A stretch of DNA of 64,000 nucleotides from contig NZ_QCZJ01000012.1 in the NCBI RefSeq assembly GCF_003075435.1, positions 96,523 through 160,522 on the forward strand. The letters are read 5' to 3'. The translations under genes and the position numbers were made by a program. This stretch comes from Terrimonas sp. (GTDB lineage: Bacteria; Bacteroidota; Bacteroidia; Chitinophagales; Chitinophagaceae). Positions 1-8,152 of this stretch are shown here, piece by piece. Numbering within the stretch: the first letter of the stretch is position 1; each line of letters begins with the position of its first letter. The notes beneath the pieces are model-generated. The model saw nothing but the letters and a program-made list of their open reading frames with translations, had not been told where the DNA came from and did no database searches.

Positions 1-1252
1 CTCCGTTTGTTCCCTTTTCCAGGTGCTGATTTCCATCTGCCTGCAGAAGCGCTACTTTATAATGCTGTTCATTACTGTTATCTTCCATTGAATCGTCTAC
101 ATGGTAAATGAGTAAGCCTTCTGAAGGAATATATTTATCATAGTTTTTTTTCATTCTATGCTCTGCAAGAAAGTATTCATTACCAGGGCCGCCATCCCTC
201 CACAGCCGGTATACTTTTTTCCCGGATTTTACATCCTCTATTACAACGCCGGCGGAGTTAGCACTCTGGTTAATAGTGGTAACCCAGTTTTGCTGCACTT
301 TGCACCATGCACAGGGATGAGCAGGGGTAAGTCCATTGTTATTCCAGCTGCCTCCTGCCATAAGGCACCAGTTGCCAATACCTTCACTGGTATAATCAAT
401 ATCGTACAGGTCAGGAAATCCAAAAAGCAAGTGTCCAAGTTCATGTGCGCATACTCCCAACTCACAGTCTTCCGGAACGGTAAGATAAGCGTATATACTT
501 GTTCCGTCTGCGTTATACACCTGTGGTAATACCCATTTATGGCTCCATATATCGTTTGAGCTACCTGTTACCTCGGCTCCCGGTCCGGCATGAATCACCA
601 CAAAAGCATCAACATATCCATCGTTATCATTATCATAAGTACTAAAGTTTATTTTTGGGTTTGCGGCCCGGGCAGCATCCTGTGCCAATGTACGTGCATT
701 CGGCGTAGCATTGCCCGTGCCGCTGTCGCCATGCGCGTACTCGCTTAATTTCCTGGGCATCCTGTAAGGACCAACTACCTGCCCGGTAATAGATACCAGT
801 CCATTGGTAACTTCTTTATAATATTCTTTTACGCTGCCTGTTGCTATTACCCCTTCACTAAAAAACAAATTTTCAAACCTTTTCTTAGGCTGTGTCATTG
901 GTTTATCGCTGAAATCAACCAGTATAACTGCTACCTTAAGTGTGCCCTGCAATGGCGCTCTTGATGCTGAACGAACACGCACTCCGTTAGCAGAGGTTCC
1001 CAAGGCAAATACACTTCCTGGTTTTAATAATCCATCATTAAACCCTAATCTTGATTTTGCCAAAGGCTTAATCAGGGTACTTAATACAGAGCTTCCCAGG
1101 CTTCTTTTTACCTGCTTTAAATCTGCCTTTAATTTCTTTTTTAATTCAGGGCTTGGGGCTATCATGCATCTTTCTCCATTATTACTTTCAGCTGCGGCAT
1201 TAATGATATTAATATAATTACCCAGTAATTCAGGTATTTCCTGCTTTTCCAT
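1..1252 (-). CDS. M6-type metalloprotease (immune inhibitor A-like), 3' end outside window
   Basis: A long open frame runs leftward from an ATG at 1252 and is still open at base 1, giving about 417 residues of a larger protein. It carries the zinc-protease motif HELGH at residues 270-274, followed by LLFGFPDLYD, the spacing typical of MEROPS family M6 (two His ligands, catalytic Glu, downstream Asp). A DNDNDGYVDAFVVIHAG stretch just before it is also typical of M6 domains. M6 enzymes are usually secreted, but the N-terminus here (MEKQEIPELLGNYI) has no hydrophobic signal segment. Either the true start lies elsewhere or export is unconventional. No upstream gene shares its strand closely: the next leftward gene ends 298 bp away behind a terminator hairpin, so it probably has its own promoter. 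The family call is firm; substrate and location are unknown. Confidence 0.85.
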   Translation of the reverse strand, partial: MEKQEIPELLGNYINIINAAAESNNGERCMIAPSPELKKKLKADLKQVKRSLGSSVLSTLIKPLAKSRLGFNDGLLKPGSVFALGTSANGVRVRSASRAPLQGTLKVAVILVDFSDKPMTQPKKRFENLFFSEGVIATGSVKEYYKEVTNGLVSITGQVVGPYRMPRKLSEYAHGDSGTGNATPNARTLAQDAARAANPKINFSTYDNDNDGYVDAFVVIHAGPGAEVTGSSNDIWSHKWVLPQVYNADGTSIYAYLTVPEDCELGVCAHELGHLLFGFPDLYDIDYTSEGIGNWCLMAGGSWNNNGLTPAHPCAWCKVQQNWVTTINQSANSAGVVIEDVKSGKKVYRLWRDGGPGNEYFLAEHRMKKNYDKYIPSEGLLIYHVDDSMEDNSNEQHYKVALLQADGNQHLEKGTNG

Positions 1253-1489
1253 GTTATAATTTTTAAATGCTTAAAAATTCAGGGAGGATCAGTTATGATG
1301 TGTTATAGAGTAAGGAGCAAATAGCATCGGCTTCGATAAATTAAATGTACTCTTTATAAGCGGTTACAGCAATACCTATTTAGGGTAGTACCCGGATTTA
1401 TTTTCCTTTTAACTATTGCATAACCATAAAAGACAGGAGTAGGAACATTGATATAATCATTAACCCGAACATGAAAGGGATGACCACAA

Positions 1490-1530
1490 AAAGTAAAAGG
1501 CTGTCCTTTTAGAACAGCCTCTTTTACTTT
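1490..1530 (-). terminator. Hairpin terminator after the DUF1080 gene
   Basis: The arms at 1490-1504 and 1514-1530 pair over 15 bp with one bulged base (GGCTGT/ACAGCC core extended by an A/T-rich stem) and a 9-nt loop. Read leftward, the stem ends in TTTTACTTTTTG. It lies 20 bp past the DUF1080 stop codon and would end the leftward operon. Confidence 0.65.
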
Positions 1531-1549
1531 ATCTGTAGTAATGGTATTA

Positions 1550-2266
1550 TTACAATTTTCTGATCTTGATATTCTTAAACCAAACTTCATTACCGTGATC
1601 CTGCAATGCAATACGACCTTGTTTTGCTTTTGCGAATCCAGGCATATTTTTAAACTTACTGTTTGCTACCATTTGGTTCCAGGCATCATCACCAATTGTG
1701 GTTGATACAACCTTAGCGCCGTTTTGCCAGAGTTCAAGTTTGCCTTTGTGAAATTTTATGGTAATGCTGTTCCACTCTCCTGGAGACTTTACATTTTCGG
1801 GTTTGCTGGTAATCAGATCATATAAGTCGCCGGCACGGTGTTTTATGATCTTTGCATCCGGGTGACCGTTATTATCCAGCACCTGCATTTCAGGCCCGGT
1901 TAAATAAGAACGTTTGTATTCAGGGGATTCATTTACCAGAAAAATAACACCGCTATTACCATTAAGGGATATCTTCCAGTCGAGCTTTAATTCAAAATCT
2001 CCATATTCTTCAGCGGTAGTTGCATCACCGCCGGCTTCTTCGCCCTCGTGGGGTCCTAAATACAAGGTGCCATCCTGAACAGACCACGCTTCGCCTAAAT
2101 TTGTTTTACCGTATGAATGCCAGCCATTGGTAGTTGTACCATCAAAAAGTAATGTCCATCCTGCTTTCTTTTCTTTAGCAGTCAGTTCATTGTCCCTGGT
2201 TTGAGCACTTAGATTATTTAACGCTAAAACTCCCAATGCAAAACCACTCAATATTATTTTTTTCAT
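1550..2266 (-). CDS. DUF1080 protein, 3-keto-disaccharide hydrolase family
   Basis: This 238-residue protein has a cleavable signal peptide (MKKIILSGFALGVLALNNLSAQ) followed by one DUF1080 (PF06439) beta-sandwich domain. The family opening GWTLLFDGTTTNGWHSY and the later NSGVIFLVNE, GPEMQVLDN and WNSITIKFHKG segments are all present. Members of this family act on glycosides already oxidised at C3, cleaving the 3-keto-glycoside bond. It should act in the periplasm. It is the last gene of a leftward operon: the cytochrome c gene ends 6 bp upstream, and a Gfo/Idh/MocA oxidoreductase and a TIM-barrel protein come before that. The partners fit a 3-keto-sugar pathway. Family certain; the exact substrate (which disaccharide or aryl glycoside) cannot be read from sequence. 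Confidence 0.9.
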   Translation of the reverse strand: MKKIILSGFALGVLALNNLSAQTRDNELTAKEKKAGWTLLFDGTTTNGWHSYGKTNLGEAWSVQDGTLYLGPHEGEEAGGDATTAEEYGDFELKLDWKISLNGNSGVIFLVNESPEYKRSYLTGPEMQVLDNNGHPDAKIIKHRAGDLYDLITSKPENVKSPGEWNSITIKFHKGKLELWQNGAKVVSTTIGDDAWNQMVANSKFKNMPGFAKAKQGRIALQDHGNEVWFKNIKIRKL

Positions 2267-2272
2267 TCTTTA

Positions 2273-2710
2273 TTATTTGATTGTAAGAATATATTTTACC
2301 ATTGCTTCGCAATCTTCTTCGGATAAAGTTGGGTGAGGCGCCATTGGAATTTCACCCCAAACACCAGCACCTCCTTCTTTTATTTTTTTTGCAAGTTTTG
2401 CTATGTCTTTCTCATTATATTTTTTTGCAACTTCTGCATATGAGGGTCCAACCAGCTTTGTTTTCTCCTGGTGACATGCGAGGCAGTCACCACCAGCTAT
2501 CAGCGCTTTTCCATCTTTTGCAGGTGGCGGTGGCGGCACAGCTACTGTTACCGCGCCTGTTGCAGAATCAACCACAAAGGCTTTTTTAGCCTTGGTTTCA
2601 CCAATCTGTGGATTAATACTGGCGCTTATCGGTTTTTTTGGTTCTGAAGGATGGTTGCCACAGGCATAACAAATCACTGCTAAAATCAGGGCCGATGAAA
2701 TTTTCTTCAT
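2273..2710 (-). CDS. Monohaem c-type cytochrome lipoprotein
   Basis: This 145-residue protein starts with a lipoprotein signal (lipobox Cys at residue 17, CYACGN). A Pro-rich linker (PPPPP around residues 59-63) leads to a single class I cytochrome c domain. The haem motif is CLACH at residues 76-80, and the Met in GEIPMAPHP is the likely sixth ligand. It would be anchored to a membrane facing the periplasm and carry single electrons. It sits 6 bp upstream of the DUF1080 gene and opposite a divergently transcribed GMC flavoprotein with a subunit 3. A role as electron acceptor for that dehydrogenase is a reasonable inference: FAD sugar dehydrogenases of this type pass electrons to cytochrome c. 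Confidence 0.88.
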   Translation of the reverse strand: MKKISSALILAVICYACGNHPSEPKKPISASINPQIGETKAKKAFVVDSATGAVTVAVPPPPPAKDGKALIAGGDCLACHQEKTKLVGPSYAEVAKKYNEKDIAKLAKKIKEGGAGVWGEIPMAPHPTLSEEDCEAMVKYILTIK

Positions 2711-2774
2711 TACTTACTTTATTTAAATTGTCATGATTATGTCAAAAAAACGGCCATAAATATCCGAAGAAAAA

Positions 2775-3830
2775 CTACTCAAGCCCCAAAACCTTGCGAT
2801 TAAATTTTTCGTCGCTGCCTGTTCCGGCAAAATCATCAAATGCGTGCTCTGTAACACGAATAATATGATTTTTAATGAACGGCGCTCCTTCAGCAGCTCC
2901 CTGTTCAGGGTGTTTCAGTGCACATTCCCATTCCAGCACAGCCCATCCTTTATAATTGTAGGCTGCCAGTTTACTGAAAATAGATTTAAAATCAACCTGT
3001 CCGTCGCCCAACGAGCGGAAACGACCAGCACGTTCCACCCAGCCCTGGTAGCCACCATATACACCTTGTTTACCTGTTGGGTTAAACTCCGCGTCTTTTA
3101 CATGGAACATGCGGATGCGCTCATGGTAATTATCGATATAATCCAGATAGTTTAAGCATTGCAATACAAAATGGCTTGGATCATACAGCAGGCAGGCTCT
3201 CGGGTGATTTTTAACTTTCTCCAGAAACATTTCGTAGGTAATGCCATCATGTAAATCCTCGCCGGGATGTATTTCATAGCACAGGTCAATTCCCTGCGCA
3301 TCAAATTCATTTAATATGGGCAACCAGCGGTTAGCCAATTCGGTAAACCCGGTTTCTACCAATCCGGCAGGGCGTTGCGGCCATGGATATACCGTATGCC
3401 ATAATAAGGCACCGCTAAAGGTAGCATGCGCATTCAAGCCAAGATTCCTGGAAGCTTTGGCCGCGTTTTTCAGATGCTTTACCGCCCATTCTGTACGGGC
3501 CTTTGGATTATTATGATATTGCGCCGGGGCAAAGCCATCAAACAGTGCATCATATGCCGGATGCACAGCAACCAACTGCCCGATTATATGAGAGGCTAGT
3601 TCTGTGATCTGTAATCCGGCTTCGTTTACCACACCTTTTATTTCATCTGCATAGGTTTTGCTTTCAGCCGCTTTATCTATGTCAATAATATGGGTAGCCC
3701 ATGTTGGTATCTGCACACCCACATAACCCAAGCCTGCCGCCCATTCGCAAATAGATTTTAAATTATTGAAAGGCGCTTTATCGCCTAAAAACTGGGCAAG
3801 GAAAATACCGGGGCCCTGTACGTTCGTCAT
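2775..3830 (-). CDS. Sugar phosphate isomerase/epimerase family TIM-barrel protein
   Basis: This 351-residue cytoplasmic-looking protein belongs to the xylose isomerase-like TIM-barrel superfamily (AP endonuclease 2 fold). The expected metal-binding strands are visible: CYEIHPGEDLHDG (Glu), LLYDPSHFVLQ (Asp and His), MFHVKDAEFN (His) and AVLEWECAL (Glu). Such proteins isomerise, epimerise or hydrate keto-sugars. In 3-keto-glycoside clusters a member of this fold handles the keto-sugar product. It lies between a Gfo/Idh/MocA oxidoreductase (139 bp upstream, spacer holding a palindromic repeat) and the cytochrome c gene (64 bp downstream), all leftward. The reaction is not predictable from sequence. 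There is no signal peptide, in contrast with the next two genes of the operon. Confidence 0.85.
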   Translation of the reverse strand: MTNVQGPGIFLAQFLGDKAPFNNLKSICEWAAGLGYVGVQIPTWATHIIDIDKAAESKTYADEIKGVVNEAGLQITELASHIIGQLVAVHPAYDALFDGFAPAQYHNNPKARTEWAVKHLKNAAKASRNLGLNAHATFSGALLWHTVYPWPQRPAGLVETGFTELANRWLPILNEFDAQGIDLCYEIHPGEDLHDGITYEMFLEKVKNHPRACLLYDPSHFVLQCLNYLDYIDNYHERIRMFHVKDAEFNPTGKQGVYGGYQGWVERAGRFRSLGDGQVDFKSIFSKLAAYNYKGWAVLEWECALKHPEQGAAEGAPFIKNHIIRVTEHAFDDFAGTGSDEKFNRKVLGLE

Positions 3831-3931
3831 GACTATAAAATTTTAAAATTCTTAAATAAGGTGGAAGGTGAAGGGTAGAGGGCAAAAAACACAGGTTTGA
3901 TGTCTGTGGTTTGCCATTTGCCGGTTATTAG

Positions 3932-3959
3932 GTAGAGACAAGGCATACCTTGTCTCTAC
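3932..3959. repeat. Perfect 12-bp inverted repeat (REP-like)
   Basis: GTAGAGACAAGG at 3932-3943 pairs perfectly with CCTTGTCTCTAC at 3948-3959 around the loop CATA. It lies 10 bp beyond the oxidoreductase stop, inside the operon spacer. The GTAGAGAC...GTCTCTAC pattern is common as a dispersed palindrome in bacterial genomes; whether it is multicopy in this one cannot be seen here. Confidence 0.7.
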
Positions 3960-3969
3960 ACGCTGTACC

Positions 3970-5127
3970 CTACACCGTAAAATCAGTCCATTTTTCGCTG
4001 CTTCCTCCGCTCTTCACCACATTATCAATAAACGCCATACCTCTTACACCATCAGCCGCTGTTGGAAAATCCAGCATTTCTGTAGTAGGTGTTGTGCCAT
4101 CAAGCTTTGCGGAAAGAGTAAGCGCAAAATTGCGATAGATATTACCGAAAGCTTCAAGATAACCTTCGGGGTGACCTGCCGGCACCCGCGTATTATGCTT
4201 GGCAAAACTGCTGAGGTAACCGCCGCCTGTTCTGTATATTTCTGTAGGTCTATCAAGCCATTTCAGCAATAAAGTGTTAGGTTCCTGCTGCGCCCATTCC
4301 AGTCCGCCTTTATCGCCATACACCCTTATCTTAAGCGCGTTTTCTTCACCGGCGGCAATCTGCGATGCTATAAGCACTCCTGCCGCGCCGTTGTCAAATT
4401 TCAACAACACATTTCCATCATCATCAAGTGCACGGCCCGGAACCATAATATTTAAATCCGCACAGAGCTTTGTTATACGTGAACCGGTAATGTATTCTGC
4501 CAGATGCGCGGCATGTGTACCGATATCTCCCATGCAACCAGATTTACCTGATTTAGATGGATCTGTTCTCCATGCGGCCTGTGCATTACCTTCCCTTTCG
4601 CTCATGCGGGTTAACCACCCCTGCGGATATTCTACTATTATTTTTTTGATCTTTCCCAATGCACCATCCTTTACCATTTGCTTTGCCTGCTTAACCATCG
4701 GGTAGCCGGAATAGGTATGCGTTAATGCAAGAACAAGTCCTGTTTCTTCAACCTTTTTTTGCAGCTTTTTAGCTTCATCCAAAGTAAACGTGATTGGCTT
4801 TTCAACCACTACATTAAAGCCATTATCCAGTGCCATATATGCAGGATCAAAGTGTACGAAGTTCGGTGTAACAATGGTTAAAAAATCCATACGTTCACCT
4901 TCCGGAAGCTTTGCTTCCGCTTTTATCATTTCCTGGTAGGTAGTATATGTTCTGCTTTCAGGAAGAAATAATGACTTTGCGGAATCTTTTGCGATATCAG
5001 GATTGTGGCTTAGTGCGCCACAAGCTAATTCAATCAGGCCATCCATGTTGGCAGCAATACGATGAACGGCGCCGATGAAGGCATCCTTGCCTCCGCCTAC
5101 CATTCCCATTTTTAATTTTCTGTTCAT
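3970..5127 (-). CDS. Gfo/Idh/MocA family oxidoreductase
   Basis: This 385-residue NAD(P)-dependent sugar dehydrogenase has an N-terminal Rossmann fold with MGMVGGGKDAFIGAVHR at residues 7-23, the conserved VVVEKPIT segment containing the catalytic Lys, and a C-terminal alpha/beta domain. No signal peptide is seen. The family oxidises or reduces hydroxyls of sugars and inositols, and members with this GGG-x3-FIG-x-VHR start are frequent in Bacteroidota glycoside-oxidation clusters. It is first in the leftward operon that continues with a TIM-barrel protein, cytochrome c and DUF1080. It is separated by 235 bp from a divergent TIM-barrel/GMC/subunit 3 operon, so the shared intergenic region is the likely control point. 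I see no clear operator there. Family sure; substrate inferred only from neighbours. Confidence 0.9.
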   Translation of the reverse strand: MNRKLKMGMVGGGKDAFIGAVHRIAANMDGLIELACGALSHNPDIAKDSAKSLFLPESRTYTTYQEMIKAEAKLPEGERMDFLTIVTPNFVHFDPAYMALDNGFNVVVEKPITFTLDEAKKLQKKVEETGLVLALTHTYSGYPMVKQAKQMVKDGALGKIKKIIVEYPQGWLTRMSEREGNAQAAWRTDPSKSGKSGCMGDIGTHAAHLAEYITGSRITKLCADLNIMVPGRALDDDGNVLLKFDNGAAGVLIASQIAAGEENALKIRVYGDKGGLEWAQQEPNTLLLKWLDRPTEIYRTGGGYLSSFAKHNTRVPAGHPEGYLEAFGNIYRNFALTLSAKLDGTTPTTEMLDFPTAADGVRGMAFIDNVVKSGGSSEKWTDFTV

Positions 5128-5362
5128 GAAAAAAATATTAACGTGATAAAAAATCTGAAGAGGGATTAAAAATAAAACATTTACGTTTACTGCAATTTCT
5201 TTTTATGTGAAATAATTTTACAACTGTATTGGTTCACAGCATTAATTTTAATATAGCCACCTTATTTCTCCCTTTTAAGAATTCTCAAAAAAATGCAGCT
5301 TAACAATCAAAAAGAAATTTATTTATAAAACATTTCCTACCTTAACTGCCAGTTATAAGGTT

Positions 5363-6268
5363 ATGTCCACTTCATCATCGAATCCACGCAGGCGTGCCAT
5401 AAAGCATATTATTGCAGGTTCTCTGGCAATAGGCACCACGCCGGCATTTGCCGGTTCTGTTTCTTCCAAACGTGGGGAAGAAAGCAATTATAATATGAAA
5501 GGAAATATCAATCATTCGGTATGCCGCTGGTGTTATGGCAGCATATCCCTGGAAGAGTTTTGCGCGTCTGTAAAGAAATTAGGCATCAATGCTATTGATC
5601 TTATTGGACCAAAGGATTGGCCGGTACTGCAGAAATATGGTATTTATTCTTCTATGTGCAACGGGGCCGAAATAAATCTTGAGGATGGCTGGAATCATAC
5701 CGAGTTTCATCCGCAGTTAATAAAAAATTACAGCGAAATGATACCTCTTGTTGCTAAAGCAGGCTATAAGCAACTTATTTGCTTCAGTGGCAGCAGGCGG
5801 AATCTCGACAATGAAACCGGCTGGAAAAACTGTGCCGATGGTTTAAAACAGGTAATAGGTATTGCTGAAAAATATAAGGTAACACTGGTAATGGAACTGC
5901 TCAACAGTAAAATTGACCACAAAGATTACCAATGCGACAGAACAGCCTGGGGGGTAGAATTGGCCAAACGCATTGGATCTGAAAATTTCAAATTGCTGTA
6001 CGACATATATCATATGCAGATTGATGAGGGAGATGTGATAAGAACAATTAAAGAATATCACCCTTATATTTCTCATTATCATACAGGCGGTGTTCCCGGC
6101 AGAAGGGAAATAAACGAGACCCAGGAATTGTATTACCCTGCTATAATGAAAGCTATCATTGATATTGGCTTTAAAGGATATGTAGCGCAGGAATTCATCC
6201 CTACACCCAAAGATGCTCAAGGACAGATTGCATCACTAGAAGCTGCGGTAAAAATTTGCGATGTATAA
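5363..6268 (+). CDS. Tat-exported TIM-barrel protein, hydroxypyruvate isomerase-like
   Basis: This 301-residue protein has a twin-arginine N-terminus (RRRAIKHIIAGSLAIG, then TTPAFAG), so export through Tat is likely. The mature part is a xylose isomerase-like TIM barrel resembling hydroxypyruvate isomerase: LVMELLNSKIDH (Glu), LLYDIYHMQIDEGD (Asp/His), ISHYHTGGVPGR (His) and YVAQEFIPT (Glu) are the likely metal ligands. It is the first gene of the rightward operon, 64 bp before the GMC oxidoreductase. An exported member beside a periplasmic sugar dehydrogenase fits isomerisation or hydration of an oxidised sugar outside the cytoplasm. True hydroxypyruvate isomerase activity (cytoplasmic, glyoxylate metabolism) is less likely because of the signal and context. 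Confidence 0.82.
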   Translation: MSTSSSNPRRRAIKHIIAGSLAIGTTPAFAGSVSSKRGEESNYNMKGNINHSVCRWCYGSISLEEFCASVKKLGINAIDLIGPKDWPVLQKYGIYSSMCNGAEINLEDGWNHTEFHPQLIKNYSEMIPLVAKAGYKQLICFSGSRRNLDNETGWKNCADGLKQVIGIAEKYKVTLVMELLNSKIDHKDYQCDRTAWGVELAKRIGSENFKLLYDIYHMQIDEGDVIRTIKEYHPYISHYHTGGVPGRREINETQELYYPAIMKAIIDIGFKGYVAQEFIPTPKDAQGQIASLEAAVKICDV

Positions 6269-6332
6269 TCCAGTCACATATATTTTTAATAATTTATTAA
6301 AAACAGATTGCTAATTGATTAAACTATAACTT

Positions 6333-8108
6333 ATGCCGGAAAACGTTTATGATGCTATTGTAATTGGCTCGGGAATAAGTGGCGGATGGGCCGCAAAAGA
6401 GTTGACCGAAAAAGGACTGAAAGTAATTATGCTGGAACGTGGGAGAAATATTGAACACGTAAAAGATTATGTAAATGCCAACAAAAATCCGTGGGAGTTT
6501 CCGCACAGAGGCGGGCGCACGCAACAGATGGTTCATGATTATCCTGTATTGAAAAGAGATTATCCTTTAAATGAAACCAACCTCGATTACTGGTGCAGCG
6601 ATAAGGAAAATCCTTATACAGAAATCAAACGTTTTGACTGGTTCCGTGGCTACCATGTTGGTGGGCGTTCATTAATGTGGGGCAGGCAGAGCTACCGTTT
6701 GGGTGACTGGGATTTTGAGGCAAACGCAAAAGAAGGGGTTGGCGTTGACTGGCCGGTTCGCTATAAAGAAATTGCTCCCTGGTATGATCATGTTGAAAGA
6801 TTTGCCGGCATAAGTGGATCAAAAGAAGGATTGCCGGAATTGCCCGACGGACAATTTTTACCTCCTATGGAAATGACCTGTGTTGAAAAAGATGTGGCAG
6901 CCCGCATAAAAGAAAAATTCGGCGGCAAAAGAAAAATGATTATTGGCCGCACAGCTAATATTACTGTTCCTTTTACCGATCAGGGAAGACAAAATTGCCA
7001 GTTCCGCAATAAATGCTGGTTGGGTTGCCCTTATGGCGCTTATTTCAGCACACAATCTTCTACATTGCCTGCCGCTATGAAAACAGGCAACCTCACACTG
7101 CGCCCCTGGAGCATTGTTACCAAAATTTTATACGATAAGGATACAAAAAGAGCTACCGGCGTTGAAGTGCTGGATGCTGAAAGTAACAAGACATATACGT
7201 ATACTGCCAAAATTATTTTCCTTAATGCATCTGCACTTAACAGTGCATGGGTGTTGATGAATTCTGCAACAGATATATGGCCCGATGGGCTTGGAAGCAG
7301 CAGCGGAGAACTGGGGCACAATGTAATGGATCATCACCTTGGTGTAGGCGCCGGTGGAGTAGTGGATGGCTATGAAGATAAATACTATTTTGGTCGTCGT
7401 GCCAATGGTATTTATATTCCACGTTACAGGAATTTCTTTGGCGATAAGAGAGACTATCTCCGTGGCTTTGGCTACCAGGGAGGAGGAAGCAGGGGCGGTT
7501 ACAGCCGTTCGGCAGAAGAGGTGTCCCTGGGAGCAGACCTTAAGAATGCGTTGGTTGAGCCAGGTGTATGGACAATGGGTATAGGAGGCTTTGGTGAAAC
7601 ACTGCCTTACCATGAAAACAGGATATATATTGATAAGAATACCTACGGTGATAAAATGGAGCAATTCAATGATCCCGTTACCGGCAAAGACCTTGGTATG
7701 CGCCCTGTTCCTGATAAAAACGGAAAGCAACGTGTAGATAAATGGGGCTTACCTGTACTGGCTATGGATGTTGAGTATAAAGAGAATGAAAAGAAAATGC
7801 GCAAGGATATGCTGAGCGATGCTATTGAAATGCTGGAAGCTGCCGGCGTAAAAAATGTGCAGGGGCGCGAAGGAGACGGCACTTTAGGAAGAGGTATACA
7901 TGAAATGGGAACCGCACGTATGGGGCACGATCCTAAAACATCTGTTTTGAATAAATTTAACCAGGTATGGGATGCGCCGAATGTATTTGTAACAGATGGG
8001 GCGTTCATGACTTCAGCGGGTTGCGTAAATCCATCTCTTACTTATATGGCTTTTACAGCAAGAGCTGTTGATCATGCATTTAGTGAATTAAAGAAACAAA
8101 ATCTTTAA
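6333..8108 (+). CDS. GMC oxidoreductase, FAD-dependent sugar dehydrogenase catalytic subunit
   Basis: This 591-residue flavoprotein has an N-terminal FAD-binding motif, GSGISGGWAAKEL at residues 12-24, followed by MLERGR. The C-terminal GMC_oxred_C part contains HEMGTARMGHDP and VTDGAFMTSAGCVNPS. Residues 222-232 read CQFRNKCWLGC, a Cys-x5-Cys-x3-Cys array. In bacterial FAD-glucose dehydrogenase the same spacing binds a 3Fe-4S cluster. It has no signal of its own; the next gene encodes a Tat-carrying subunit 3 that would co-export it, as known for that enzyme class. Likely role: oxidising glycosides or sugars, probably at C3, in the periplasm and passing electrons to cytochrome c. A gluconate-type dehydrogenase is the alternative. 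It is a paralogue of the GMC gene at 48046-49779. Confidence 0.9.
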   Translation: MPENVYDAIVIGSGISGGWAAKELTEKGLKVIMLERGRNIEHVKDYVNANKNPWEFPHRGGRTQQMVHDYPVLKRDYPLNETNLDYWCSDKENPYTEIKRFDWFRGYHVGGRSLMWGRQSYRLGDWDFEANAKEGVGVDWPVRYKEIAPWYDHVERFAGISGSKEGLPELPDGQFLPPMEMTCVEKDVAARIKEKFGGKRKMIIGRTANITVPFTDQGRQNCQFRNKCWLGCPYGAYFSTQSSTLPAAMKTGNLTLRPWSIVTKILYDKDTKRATGVEVLDAESNKTYTYTAKIIFLNASALNSAWVLMNSATDIWPDGLGSSSGELGHNVMDHHLGVGAGGVVDGYEDKYYFGRRANGIYIPRYRNFFGDKRDYLRGFGYQGGGSRGGYSRSAEEVSLGADLKNALVEPGVWTMGIGGFGETLPYHENRIYIDKNTYGDKMEQFNDPVTGKDLGMRPVPDKNGKQRVDKWGLPVLAMDVEYKENEKKMRKDMLSDAIEMLEAAGVKNVQGREGDGTLGRGIHEMGTARMGHDPKTSVLNKFNQVWDAPNVFVTDGAFMTSAGCVNPSLTYMAFTARAVDHAFSELKKQNL

Positions 8109-8152
8109 TGTAAGGGTTAAAAATTTTTTTGACAATCTTAAAAACGAATTAT

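Noticed and set aside
158..529. Rightward frame of 123 residues opposite the M6 protease
   Set aside because: The leftward frame carries the HELGH motif and uninterrupted coding sense; this is the antisense shadow.
1354..1611. Leftward 85-residue open frame overlapping the end of the DUF1080 gene
   Set aside because: Its first part lies in another frame of the DUF1080 gene and the rest runs through the terminator hairpin; no family resemblance.
7128..7730. Leftward 200-residue frame inside the GMC gene
   Set aside because: Antisense to strongly conserved GMC sequence, Cys/His/Ile-rich composition with no motif.
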